From: Paenibacillus terricola
Lineage (GTDB): Bacteria; Bacillota; Bacilli; Paenibacillales; Paenibacillaceae
Length of the DNA stretch: 64,000 bases
Reading direction: 5' to 3'
Assembly (NCBI RefSeq): GCF_014779765.1
Contig: NZ_JACXZA010000001.1
Location: 682,001-746,000 of the forward strand
Positions 34,513 through 42,350 of the stretch are shown piece by piece. Position 1 is the stretch's first letter. The number at the start of each line of letters is the position of its first letter. The translations under genes were made by a program, and so were the position numbers. Below the pieces are notes generated by a model. That model had not been told where the DNA came from and did not search any database. It saw only the letters and a list, made by a program, of their open reading frames with translations.

Positions 34513-36081
34513 ATGAAGGGGAAAGTATATCTGGTAGGTGCAGGTCCAGGTGATCCAAAGCTAATTACGGTTCGTGGACTAGAATGTATCAAGCGCGCGG
34601 ATGTTATTGTGTATGACCGACTTGCCAGCCCGAGGCTGCTGGCACATATAAAGCCTGGGGCAGAGCGTGTGTATGTCGGTAAGCTTCCAGATCGTCACAC
34701 GATGAAGCAAGAGGAAATCAATCAACTGCTCGTTGATCTTGCACTTGAAGGCAAGACGGTTACTCGCTTGAAGGGTGGCGATCCTACGATCTTCGGACGC
34801 GTCGGCGAAGAGGCGGAGCTGCTTGTTCAGAATGGCGTTGAATTCGAGATCGTACCAGGCATTACGTCGGCGATTGCAGTACCTGCTTATGCAGGCATTC
34901 CAGTCACTCACCGGGATATGGCTTCCTCGCTGTCGATCGTAACAGGACATGAAAGCCCGGAAAAGCTGGATCAATCGATTCATTGGGACAAAGTTACGAA
35001 TGCGACAGGTACGCTTATTTTCCTCATGGGCGTTGCGAAGATTGGGTATATCAGCGAACAGCTGATGTTCCATGGCAAATCGCCAACGACGCCTGTTGCC
35101 CTCGTTCGATGGGGGACGCGTGTCGAGCAAGAGACGCTGACGGGTACGCTGGCGGATATCGCAGAGAAGGTGGAAGCAGCTGGCTTCAAGCCGCCAGCTG
35201 TTATCGTTGTTGGCGACGTGGTGAAGCAGCGCGACATGCTTCGCTGGTTCGACAAGAAACCGTTGTTCGGTACACGCGTCCTCGTTACGCGTGCTCGCGC
35301 TCAAGCAAGCGAGCTCATTCAAATGATCGAGGAGCTGGGCGGTGAGCCATGCGAATATCCAGTCATCGAGACACGCGATGTTACGGAAGCTGTGCAAACA
35401 CAGGCGATCGAACGTGCTTTCGACGAAGCGGAATCATTCGACTGGCTGATGTTTACGAGTGTGAACGGCGTTGAATCTTTCTTCCGCTGGCTGCGGCGGT
35501 ACGGAACAGACATTCGTCGTTTCGGCCGTGCACGGATTGTGGCTGTCGGACCTAAGACCGCAGAGGCGTTGCTGGAGCGGGGCTTAACAGTAGAAGAGCT
35601 TCCCGGGAAGTATATGCAGGAAGGCTTGCTGGAGCAGCTTAGCGGTGAGGTACAGTCAGGGCAACGTGCGCTGTTGGCACGAGGCGATCTCGCACGTAAG
35701 GTGCTGCCGCGCGAGCTTAGAGCGTTAGGTGTTGAAGCAGTTGAACTTGACGTATACGAAACGGTGATTGCGGATCGACAGGATGAGCTCGCGCTTGAAC
35801 AGCTGCGGGACGGAGACGTTCACGTCGTGACGTTCACGAGCTCATCGACGGTAACGAACTTGCTGACGCTGCTGCGGGCCAATGGCGTCGAAGACCCAGT
35901 GGCACTGCTTAAGCAAACTCAAATCGCAAGCATCGGACCAATCACGACACAAGCTGTGAATGCTGCCGGCCTTGAGGTTGCCATTGAGCCGGAAGAGGCT
36001 ACGATCGAGGCACTGGTTGCTGCTATCGTGGCCAAGCGACTAGTCGACCGAACGAACGCCAACGGCGTGAACGTTATATAG
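34513..36081 (+). CDS. cobA-hemD: Fused uroporphyrinogen-III methyltransferase / uroporphyrinogen-III synthase
   Basis: A 522-residue bifunctional protein. Residues about 1-245 are a SAM-dependent uroporphyrinogen-III C-methyltransferase (VYLVGAGPGDPKLITVRG, VTRLKGGDPTIFGRVGEE, VPGITSAIAVPAYAGIPVTHR). Residues about 255-510 are uroporphyrinogen-III synthase (FGTRVLVTRARAQASELI, WLMFTSVNGVESFF, VTFTSSSTVTNLL, IASIGPITTQA). The fusion makes the branch-point intermediate and commits part of it to precorrin-2. It fits the neighbouring precorrin-2 dehydrogenase and is found in several Firmicutes. Confidence 0.95.
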   Translation: MKGKVYLVGAGPGDPKLITVRGLECIKRADVIVYDRLASPRLLAHIKPGAERVYVGKLPDRHTMKQEEINQLLVDLALEGKTVTRLKGGDPTIFGRVGEEAELLVQNGVEFEIVPGITSAIAVPAYAGIPVTHRDMASSLSIVTGHESPEKLDQSIHWDKVTNATGTLIFLMGVAKIGYISEQLMFHGKSPTTPVALVRWGTRVEQETLTGTLADIAEKVEAAGFKPPAVIVVGDVVKQRDMLRWFDKKPLFGTRVLVTRARAQASELIQMIEELGGEPCEYPVIETRDVTEAVQTQAIERAFDEAESFDWLMFTSVNGVESFFRWLRRYGTDIRRFGRARIVAVGPKTAEALLERGLTVEELPGKYMQEGLLEQLSGEVQSGQRALLARGDLARKVLPRELRALGVEAVELDVYETVIADRQDELALEQLRDGDVHVVTFTSSSTVTNLLTLLRANGVEDPVALLKQTQIASIGPITTQAVNAAGLEVAIEPEEATIEALVAAIVAKRLVDRTNANGVNVI

Positions 36082-36152
36082 GTTGTCCCTAGATAAATTT
36101 AATCTATGTTTCAGTCATTTATTTTTGTTTTTAATAAGTTCGAACGAAAGTT

Positions 36153-36353
36153 GTGACCCGCAGGGTCACGCGACTCCCAGCACGCAGTAACATACACACA
36201 CAACAGTCTCTCCCACCGCCAACCTTCCGGGGTCCAGGGGTAAAGGTTTCCGTAAGGAAACCACTTCGGGAGCATAAACTGAAAACCCCGGAGCCCTCCC
36301 TTGCAGGGAGGGTTTAGGTGGGTAGAAATCGAGAGGGTTTGGGTGGGTAGAAA
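36153..36353 (+). repeat. Hairpin-dense intergenic repeat cluster between cobA-hemD and hemB
   Basis: The 289-base gap before hemB has no gene but three short perfect hairpins: GTGACCC/GGGTCAC (36153-36169), GGTTTCC/GGAAACC (36245-36262) and CCCTCCC/GGGAGGG (36294-36312). CCGGGGT and ACCCCGG can also pair at longer range. It ends in two near-identical direct repeats, GGGTTTRGGTGGGTAGAAA, at 36310-36328 and 36335-36353. It looks like a REP-type palindromic element. Confidence 0.6.
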
Positions 36354-36370
36354 ACAAGGAGGTTTCCCGC

Positions 36371-37363
36371 ATGAGTTTCCCAACGATTAGACATCGCCGC
36401 TTGCGCGGATCTGCCGCATTGCGCAGCATGGTGCGCGAGACGGTGCTGACAGTTAATGATTTTATATATCCGATCTATGTAGTGCATGGTACGAACATCA
36501 AAGAAGAGATTCGCTCGATGCCAGGCGTTTATCATTTCTCGCTTGATCTGCTTGAAGCAGAAATTCGCGAAATCACAGCACTTGGCATTCCATCGATCAT
36601 GCTGTTCGGCATTCCAGCTACGAAGGACGCGGTGGGTTCATCCGCATATGACCCGAACGAAATCGTGCAGCAAGCGACGCGTCTGATCAAGCAATGGGCG
36701 CCAGAGCTTGTCGTAATCGCTGATACATGCTTGTGCCAATATACGGATCATGGCCATTGCGGCGTTGTCCACGTTCAAGAGCATAACGGAACGGCAGATG
36801 TTAATAACGATGAATCGCTGCCGTTGCTGGTGAAGACAGCTGTGTCGCAGGCGGAGGCAGGCGCAGATATTATCGCCCCTTCGAACATGATGGATGGATT
36901 CGTTACAGCCATTCGCGAAGGGCTTGACGAAGCGGGTTATACGAATGTGCCAATCATGTCGTATTCGGTCAAATATGCGTCTGCATATTATGGCCCATTC
37001 CGCGAAGCGGCGCATTCCGCACCGCAATTCGGTGACCGCAAGACGTACCAGATGGATCCGGCGAATGCGCGCGAAGCGCTCCGCGAAGCAGAAAGCGATG
37101 TGCTCGAAGGCGCTGATTTCTTGATGGTGAAGCCAGCGCTGGCTTATCTCGATATTATCCGTACGCTGAAGGATCAGTTCGATTTGCCGCTTGTAGCCTA
37201 CAACGTCAGCGGTGAGTATGCAATGGTCAAAGCAGCAGCAGCGAATGGTTGGATTGACGAGCAGAAGATCGTATTGGAAACGCTCATCGGCATGAAGCGT
37301 GCCGGAGCTGACCTTATTATTTCGTACCATGCAAAGGATGCTGCGCACTGGCTGAAGGGATAA
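36371..37363 (+). CDS. hemB: Porphobilinogen synthase (delta-aminolevulinate dehydratase)
   Basis: Condenses two 5-aminolevulinate molecules to porphobilinogen. The 330-residue product has zinc-type cysteines in [16 protein letters not shown], and the two catalytic lysines in [14 protein letters not shown] and [11 protein letters not shown] strong AAGGAGG precedes the ATG. The gap of 289 bases with repeats separates it from cobA-hemD, so it may be less tightly coupled to the operon than its neighbours. Confidence 0.97.
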   Translation: MSFPTIRHRRLRGSAALRSMVRETVLTVNDFIYPIYVVHGTNIKEEIRSMPGVYHFSLDLLEAEIREITALGIPSIMLFGIPATKDAVGSSAYDPNEIVQQATRLIKQWAPELVVIADTCLCQYTDHGHCGVVHVQEHNGTADVNNDESLPLLVKTAVSQAEAGADIIAPSNMMDGFVTAIREGLDEAGYTNVPIMSYSVKYASAYYGPFREAAHSAPQFGDRKTYQMDPANAREALREAESDVLEGADFLMVKPALAYLDIIRTLKDQFDLPLVAYNVSGEYAMVKAAAANGWIDEQKIVLETLIGMKRAGADLIISYHAKDAAHWLKG

Positions 37364-37412
37364 TGGGAGTACGATAGCTTCTACAGGATGTATAGAGAAG
37401 GAGACGGAAACG

Positions 37413-38723
37413 ATGAGCGAAACATTCGACCCGAACCGCCAACGCCGCGATGAGCGGTCCAAAGCCGCATTCGAGCTGGCGAAGCAATATATCCCTGGCG
37501 GCGTTAACAGCCCTGTCCGGGCATTCAAATCCGTTGGCTTGACGCCAGCTTACATCGAGCGCGGCAGCGGTTCGCGCGTCTACGATATCGACGGCAACAG
37601 CTATATTGACTATGTAGCGTCATGGGGACCTCTCATTATGGGTCATGCCCATCCAGAGGTTGTAGAAGCGATCAAGAAGACAGCTGAGAAAGGGACAAGC
37701 TTCGGTGCTCCAACAGAGATCGAGACACTGATGGCGCAGCTCGTCTGCGAACGTGTACCTTCTGCCGATATTGTTCGGATGGTTAACTCCGGTACGGAAG
37801 CAACGATGAGCGCATTGCGCTTGGCGCGTGGTTATACGAAGCGGAGCAAAATTCTTAAATTCGAAGGATCCTACCATGGACATGCGGACAGCTTGCTGAT
37901 CAAGGCTGGCTCCGGTGTTGCAACGCTTGGTCTGCCAGACAGCCCTGGCGTGCCGGAGAGCGTAGCTACGCATACAATTACGGTGCCATATAACGATATC
38001 GAATCGGTTAAGCTTGCATTCGAGAAGTTTGGCGAGCAGATCGCTTGCGTCATCGTCGAACCAATTGCCGGCAATATGGGTGTCGTTCCGCCGCTGCCGG
38101 GCTTCCTGCAAGGATTGCGTGACGTAACGACGCAATACGGCAGCCTGCTTATTTTCGATGAGGTAATGACAGGTTTCCGCGTTAATTATCATTGCGCACA
38201 AGGCTTGTACGGCATTACGCCAGACTTGACGTGCCTTGGCAAAGTAATTGGAGGCGGCCTCCCAGTCGGCGCTTATGCGGGCAGACGGGATCTAATGGAG
38301 CAAATGGCCCCTGCAGGCCCGATCTATCAAGCTGGTACGTTGTCCGGCAACCCGCTGGCAATGGCGGCAGGTTACACGACGTTGAAGCTGATGACGCCAG
38401 ACCGGTATGAGCTTCTGGAGCGCCTATCGACGCGCCTGCAGCTTGGCTTCGAGGCTAATGCGGCGAAGAACGGCATTGCGATGACGATCAATCGCGTTGG
38501 ATCAATGGTATGCCCATTCTTCACCGATAATCATGTCATCAACTTCGAGACGGCCAAAATGTCAAATCTCGATCAATTCCGCGCTTATTTCGGCCACATG
38601 CTCAATCTTGGCGTCAGCGTAGCTCCATCTCAGTTCGAGGGCATGTTCGTATCCGGCGTACACACGGAAGAGGATATCGACCTGACGATTGCAGCGAACG
38701 ACGAAGCGCTGTCGCGTCTGTAA
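37413..38723 (+). CDS. hemL: Glutamate-1-semialdehyde 2,1-aminomutase
   Basis: A PLP enzyme converting glutamate-1-semialdehyde to 5-aminolevulinate. The 436-residue product carries [40 protein letters not shown] and the PLP lysine in [22 protein letters not shown] lies upstream of the ATG. It is the last enzyme gene of the hem block; the next gene is nine bases away. Confidence 0.97.
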   Translation: MSETFDPNRQRRDERSKAAFELAKQYIPGGVNSPVRAFKSVGLTPAYIERGSGSRVYDIDGNSYIDYVASWGPLIMGHAHPEVVEAIKKTAEKGTSFGAPTEIETLMAQLVCERVPSADIVRMVNSGTEATMSALRLARGYTKRSKILKFEGSYHGHADSLLIKAGSGVATLGLPDSPGVPESVATHTITVPYNDIESVKLAFEKFGEQIACVIVEPIAGNMGVVPPLPGFLQGLRDVTTQYGSLLIFDEVMTGFRVNYHCAQGLYGITPDLTCLGKVIGGGLPVGAYAGRRDLMEQMAPAGPIYQAGTLSGNPLAMAAGYTTLKLMTPDRYELLERLSTRLQLGFEANAAKNGIAMTINRVGSMVCPFFTDNHVINFETAKMSNLDQFRAYFGHMLNLGVSVAPSQFEGMFVSGVHTEEDIDLTIAANDEALSRL

Positions 38724-38732
38724 TAGCTGCTG

Positions 38733-39737
38733 ATGCAGAGCGTTAGCAGCATAGGCTTTAACTGGCAGATCGGTGCGCGCCGTGAAGGACGCAGGTTGGT
38801 TCTCCTGCCGCAAGGATTAATGACTGATGACAGCGGAACGACAGTGGCGCAGTGGCCTGCTGCACAATCTAATTCGCATACGGTGAAACAGTGGCTTGCT
38901 GCTGCAGGATTGTTTCCGACGAAATGGATCAATCTGCTTTTCTCTGTAGGCGGAATACAGATGGAAGATGATCGTATCGTTCTGGATGCGTTCATTCCGG
39001 CTGATCCGTCGAAAGACCCGGTCTACAAACTGGCGGCGAGTGCTCTTAAGGATAGCAGCAGCGGCAGCAAACTTATGGCCGAGCCGTTGTACGAGGATGA
39101 TTATGTTCTTGTCATGAATAAACCGGCAGGCATGCCTGTCCATGCTTCCAGGCCAGGAGAACGCGGTACGCTGGATGAAGCTGCTGCCCTCCATCTGCTG
39201 AAGCGGGGCGATCCACTGCCAGTCCGCCACATTCATCGGCTCGATAACGAAACGTCGGGACTGGTGCTGTACAGCAAAAATGAACTTGCACAGCAGCGGC
39301 TGGACGAAGCGATGCGCAATAAGGCAATCGATCGGCGCTACGTTGCCTTCGTGCAGGGAAGGCTGGCCCGGCGTTCTGGTATCATCGATGCACCGATTGG
39401 CCGCGACCGCCATCATTCTATGAAGCGCCGTGCTGGGGCGGGCGGTGACCCTGCTGTTACGCACTATGAGGTGCTTGAGCAATACGGCAGCGCTGCGCTT
39501 GTAAGCGTCCGACTGGAGACAGGACGTACGCATCAGATCCGCGTACATATGAGCCATACCGGCCATCCGCTCGTTGGGGACAGCTTGTATGGCGGCAGCA
39601 CGCGGCTGCTTGCGCATCAGGCACTGCACGGCGAACGGCTGCTCTTCACCCATCCGCTATATGGCGGGCAGGTAGAGGTTGTTTCTCCGCGACCTGACTG
39701 GTTCGAGCCGATCAGACGGGCTTTAGCTTCAACCTAA
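38733..39737 (+). CDS. RluA-family 23S rRNA/tRNA pseudouridine synthase
   Basis: A 334-residue pseudouridine synthase. The catalytic aspartate is in HIHRLDNETSGLVLY, preceded by VLVMNKPAGMPVHAS and followed by RTHQIRVHMSHTGHPLVGD, all standard RluA/RluD motifs. No clear S4 domain is recognised in the divergent N-terminal 120 residues. The ribosome-binding site is weak, suggesting translation depends on hemL nine bases upstream. The RNA target site is not predictable. Confidence 0.9.
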   Translation: MQSVSSIGFNWQIGARREGRRLVLLPQGLMTDDSGTTVAQWPAAQSNSHTVKQWLAAAGLFPTKWINLLFSVGGIQMEDDRIVLDAFIPADPSKDPVYKLAASALKDSSSGSKLMAEPLYEDDYVLVMNKPAGMPVHASRPGERGTLDEAAALHLLKRGDPLPVRHIHRLDNETSGLVLYSKNELAQQRLDEAMRNKAIDRRYVAFVQGRLARRSGIIDAPIGRDRHHSMKRRAGAGGDPAVTHYEVLEQYGSAALVSVRLETGRTHQIRVHMSHTGHPLVGDSLYGGSTRLLAHQALHGERLLFTHPLYGGQVEVVSPRPDWFEPIRRALAST

Positions 39738-39743
39738 ACGATG

Positions 39744-39783
39744 AACCGCGAACAAGATGTCCGTCTTGTTCGCGGTTTTTTTT
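39744..39783 (+). terminator. Strong terminator after the hem/pseudouridine synthase unit
   Basis: AACCGCGAACAAGA (39744-39757) pairs perfectly with TCTTGTTCGCGGTT (39764-39777), followed by eight T. Confidence 0.95.
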
Positions 39784-39848
39784 GGCCGCAATCAGGCCGG
39801 ATCGTTCAATCTTCGATATCGTTAGTGCGATTCAATGCGAATTTCATA

Positions 39849-39878
39849 GTCATGCGCTATACTGCGCGGCCATATGAT
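39849..39878 (+). promoter_or_regulatory. Possible SigE promoter of the spoVID-like gene
   Basis: CATATGAT (39871-39878) resembles the sporulation SigE -10 element and GTCATGC lies 15 bases upstream. spoVID is SigE-dependent in B. subtilis. The match is partial. Confidence 0.3.
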
Positions 39879-39933
39879 AGTTATTGAATGAGAAGATTGC
39901 CCAAGCTTGCAAGGCGGAAGGGAGGACTGAAGC

Positions 39934-41409
39934 GTGCCGGATCAAACGAGCGGTTTGCGCTTTGATGTGTACGAACGCGTCCATTTGCCGGATGATGTTG
40001 CTGCTATTGAGGAGCTGGAGGAAATCGAGCTAGTTCCTCGCATTCAAGTCGTCCAGCAGGGTGAACAAGCGTTGTTGAAGGGACAGCTGCTGCTGACGGG
40101 TGTATATCGTTCGCATAATGATTTGCAGCAGCCGCAATCGCTAGAACACTGGATTCCGGTTGAAATTACGCTGCCGATGAATCGGGTGAACAGCCTGGAT
40201 GATATATCGGTCGAGATCGATCATTTCGATGTTGATCTGTTGTCATCGAGGACGCTGAACATTACAGGCATTCTATCGCTTCATGGCATTGCAGTTGAAC
40301 ATCGAGAGGAAGCGGATAATGTCTGGGAAGAGGATGAGCCGATTACGGTCGTTCACCGGCGGGAGGAGTCGAAGCCCGCTGAGCCATCGTATCAATCGAA
40401 TTTTTACGACAGTCCTGAAACGGTAAGGGCAAATGACTACGGACAGGCTCAATTCCAAGAGGAAGAAGAGCTGGATCAGCTGGAACCAGAGCAGTCCTTG
40501 CAGCAGCCCAATTTCTCCGTTCCTTGGGGACATACGCAGCCATTCGTGCGTAACGAAGCTGCAGTGCCGCAGCAGCAACCAGAGCCAGAACCGGAGCCCT
40601 ACAAGCCTGTGATCAGCTGGTCTGCTTTTGCTTCGCAGTCTCCGGTGGAGCAGGCGCCGGAGCAACCGCTTTACAATTCAGCTTATGGCAGGCCGGATGA
40701 GCCGTGGTCGATTCCTGCCGTCAATGACGCGCCGGATGTGAATGCATTCTCTCAAGAAGCAACACGGAATGCGGACATATCGTTCGGCGATATCTCACCA
40801 TCTTCGCGACAAGAATCAGTGGTCGAAGCAGCTGATGATAACGCGGACGATGACAGCTTCTTTACGCAGGCATCAGTGGTAGAAGAACAGCGAGAAGAGC
40901 AAGAAGAGCAGTTCGATCCGTTAACTTCCGAGTTTGCGGAACAGCGCCCGAACGCTGCATCATTCTTCGATCAAGCCCAGCAGGAGCAGGCTGCAATTGA
41001 AGCGCCTCGTCTTGAAGAGGCCGACGTGGGACGCAAAGAGCCGAAGGTCGCTTTTGGCCGCAAGAAGATTGAAGAAGTAGAGCCTGCTAAAGAGCCAGTC
41101 GGCATACGCACGCTGCTGCAGTCGTCAAAGCGCGAGCAGGAGAGTCGAGAAGCAGCGGAGAATAGCTCAGCTGGCGCTAAAGAGAAATCGAGAGTGACAA
41201 CGGGCGATGAGATCGAATGGAAGACGCTGTTCTTAGGTAAGCTGGCCGATGAGCAGTCGTTCCGTAGAGTTCGGATGTGCATCGTGCAGAAGGAAGAAAC
41301 GCTCGATGATATTGCAGAACGGTATGGTAAAAATACGAGGGAGCTTTCCCTTTATAACCGACTGCAGGATCAAGCGATATCGGAGGGGCAAGTCATTTAT
41401 ATTCCGTGA
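39934..41409 (+). CDS. spoVID: SpoVID-like spore coat morphogenesis protein with LysM domain
   Basis: A 491-residue protein beginning with GTG. The first 130 residues form a conserved beta-rich SpoVID/SPOCS-type domain (LRFDVYERVHLPDDVAAIEELEEIELVPRIQV...LLLTGVY). The middle 300 residues are a low-complexity Glu/Gln/Pro/Ser-rich spacer. The C-terminal 45 residues are a LysM motif (VQKEETLDDIAERYGKNTRELSLYNRL...VIYIP). SpoVID lies on the forespore surface and is needed for coat encasement. Position between hemL and valS is as in B. subtilis, though two extra genes are inserted. Confidence 0.88.
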   Translation: MPDQTSGLRFDVYERVHLPDDVAAIEELEEIELVPRIQVVQQGEQALLKGQLLLTGVYRSHNDLQQPQSLEHWIPVEITLPMNRVNSLDDISVEIDHFDVDLLSSRTLNITGILSLHGIAVEHREEADNVWEEDEPITVVHRREESKPAEPSYQSNFYDSPETVRANDYGQAQFQEEEELDQLEPEQSLQQPNFSVPWGHTQPFVRNEAAVPQQQPEPEPEPYKPVISWSAFASQSPVEQAPEQPLYNSAYGRPDEPWSIPAVNDAPDVNAFSQEATRNADISFGDISPSSRQESVVEAADDNADDDSFFTQASVVEEQREEQEEQFDPLTSEFAEQRPNAASFFDQAQQEQAAIEAPRLEEADVGRKEPKVAFGRKKIEEVEPAKEPVGIRTLLQSSKREQESREAAENSSAGAKEKSRVTTGDEIEWKTLFLGKLADEQSFRRVRMCIVQKEETLDDIAERYGKNTRELSLYNRLQDQAISEGQVIYIP

Positions 41410-41425
41410 TTGCCTTATAATTAAC

Positions 41426-41464
41426 AAGGCGCTGCCTTACCCGATCGGGGATTGGCAGCGCCTT
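41426..41464. terminator. Hairpin between convergent spoVID-like and small hypothetical genes
   Basis: AAGGCGCTGCC (41426-41436) pairs with GGCAGCGCCTT (41454-41464). No long T-run follows on the plus strand; it may work in either direction. Confidence 0.6.
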
Positions 41465-41469
41465 ATGCA

Positions 41470-41829
41470 TTAGTTCGATGATGATGATGGTGTCACCTTC
41501 ACCGTATTTATTCGTTGTACGATAGCAAGCCGACGCTTCTTCAGCACGGTCAGCTTACTGCGAATCTCTTCGAGTTGTTCCCGATCCAATGCTTGGGTGC
41601 GAATTTCTTCAAGCAGCTGGAGCATCGCTTGATTAACCTCATTGAATAGCCCCCACAGCTTTTGATTCTCTTGTTCATTATATAGTTCCTGCAAGTAATC
41701 ATCCTTATGGGACAACGTTTCAATAATGTGCTGCTGCCAGTCTGTATCCCCGATCTGAAGAGCATAGTTATACAGATCCAGCTGGTCATTGATCCAGACT
41801 TCGATCTGATTGGTTATGTTCGTTTTCAT
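41470..41829 (-). CDS. Small helical protein of unknown function
   Basis: A 119-residue, soluble, highly helical, Gln/Glu/Leu-rich protein (WQQHIIETLSHKDDYLQELYNEQENQ... LEEIRSKLTVLKKRRLAIVQRI) with likely coiled-coil character and a Ser-rich C-terminus. I do not recognise a family. GGGTGATG lies before the ATG at 41829. It is monocistronic and convergent with the spoVID-like gene; sporulation relevance cannot be judged. Confidence 0.65.
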   Translation of the reverse strand: MKTNITNQIEVWINDQLDLYNYALQIGDTDWQQHIIETLSHKDDYLQELYNEQENQKLWGLFNEVNQAMLQLLEEIRTQALDREQLEEIRSKLTVLKKRRLAIVQRINTVKVTPSSSSN

Positions 41830-41962
41830 CAGGCATCACCCATCTTGTTTGATTTACATAGTATTATACTCGGAATTATTGGAATGGCAATAGCTGAATG
41901 ACGGAGTGGTCAGAAAATACAGATAACAATGTGCATATTAGTGGAATGGCCGACATCGAGAC

Positions 41963-41992
41963 TTGACGGGACAACTCTCGCAACGATACAAT
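41963..41992 (+). promoter_or_regulatory. SigA promoter of the mutS2-like leader transcript
   Basis: TTGACG (41963-41968), an 18-base spacer and TACAAT (41987-41992) predict a transcript starting near 42000, about 350 bases before the mutS2-like gene. Confidence 0.7.
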
Positions 41993-42033
41993 GACGGTGT
42001 ATCTTACATTTATATGCGTAAGGGGAAATAAGT

Positions 42034-42057
42034 ATGACGACGGGTGTTCTTAACTAA
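42034..42057 (+). CDS. Putative 7-residue leader peptide of the mutS2-like gene
   Basis: AAGGGG (42020-42025) is eight bases before an ATG that reads MTTGVLN and stops at TAA (42055-42057). The last codons form the 5' arm of an 11-bp long-range stem. Confidence 0.45.
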   Translation: MTTGVLN

Positions 42058-42221
42058 TAATTGGATAAATCGAGTGTCTGTCTAAGCGAGACAGCTTTCT
42101 GCGAAACTTTCGATCAAGAGAGTTTTATTTGAGCTGTAAGTTTAGCGGGACTCGTCCAATGAGTTAAGAACATGCGACGACAATTCCGCCTGAACGCGTA
42201 AACAACCGTTCGGCCCAATTC

Positions 42222-42248
42222 GCCGTGCTCTTGCAGCACGGCTTTTTT
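42222..42248 (+). terminator. Intrinsic terminator in the mutS2-like leader
   Basis: GCCGTGCT (42222-42229) pairs with AGCACGGC (42235-42242), five-base loop, then six T. It sits about 100 bases before the coding start and would cut the transcript unless bypassed. Confidence 0.88.
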
Positions 42249-42350
42249 GTTGGCTGAAACGGGGATACGCCTTTACAGGGATGGGACGTTTATCGCGTTC
42301 TGTCCCTGTTTTTTTGTGCCCATTTATAGATTGAAAGGAAGATGGAACGA

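Larger units (their letters stand above)
42000..42248 (+). promoter_or_regulatory. Putative transcription-attenuation leader of the mutS2-like gene
   Basis: The leader contains a 7-codon ORF and an 11-bp long-range stem, TGTTCTTAACT (42045-42055) with AGTTAAGAACA (42162-42172). Two local hairpins lie inside it, CTGTCT/AGACAG (42078-42094) and AAACTTTC/GAGAGTTT (42104-42127). It ends with an intrinsic terminator at 42222-42248. The stem's 5' arm lies inside the leader ORF, so a translating or stalled ribosome would open it. This resembles antibiotic-responsive attenuators, but the inducer is unknown. An independent small RNA is the alternative. Confidence 0.5.

Noticed and set aside
42000-42250. 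6S RNA gene
   Set aside because: The closing stem and size are suggestive, but the separate terminator hairpin, the Shine-Dalgarno-led mini-ORF and the position before a coding start fit an attenuator better; I could not match 6S consensus. Kept as the alternative in the finding.
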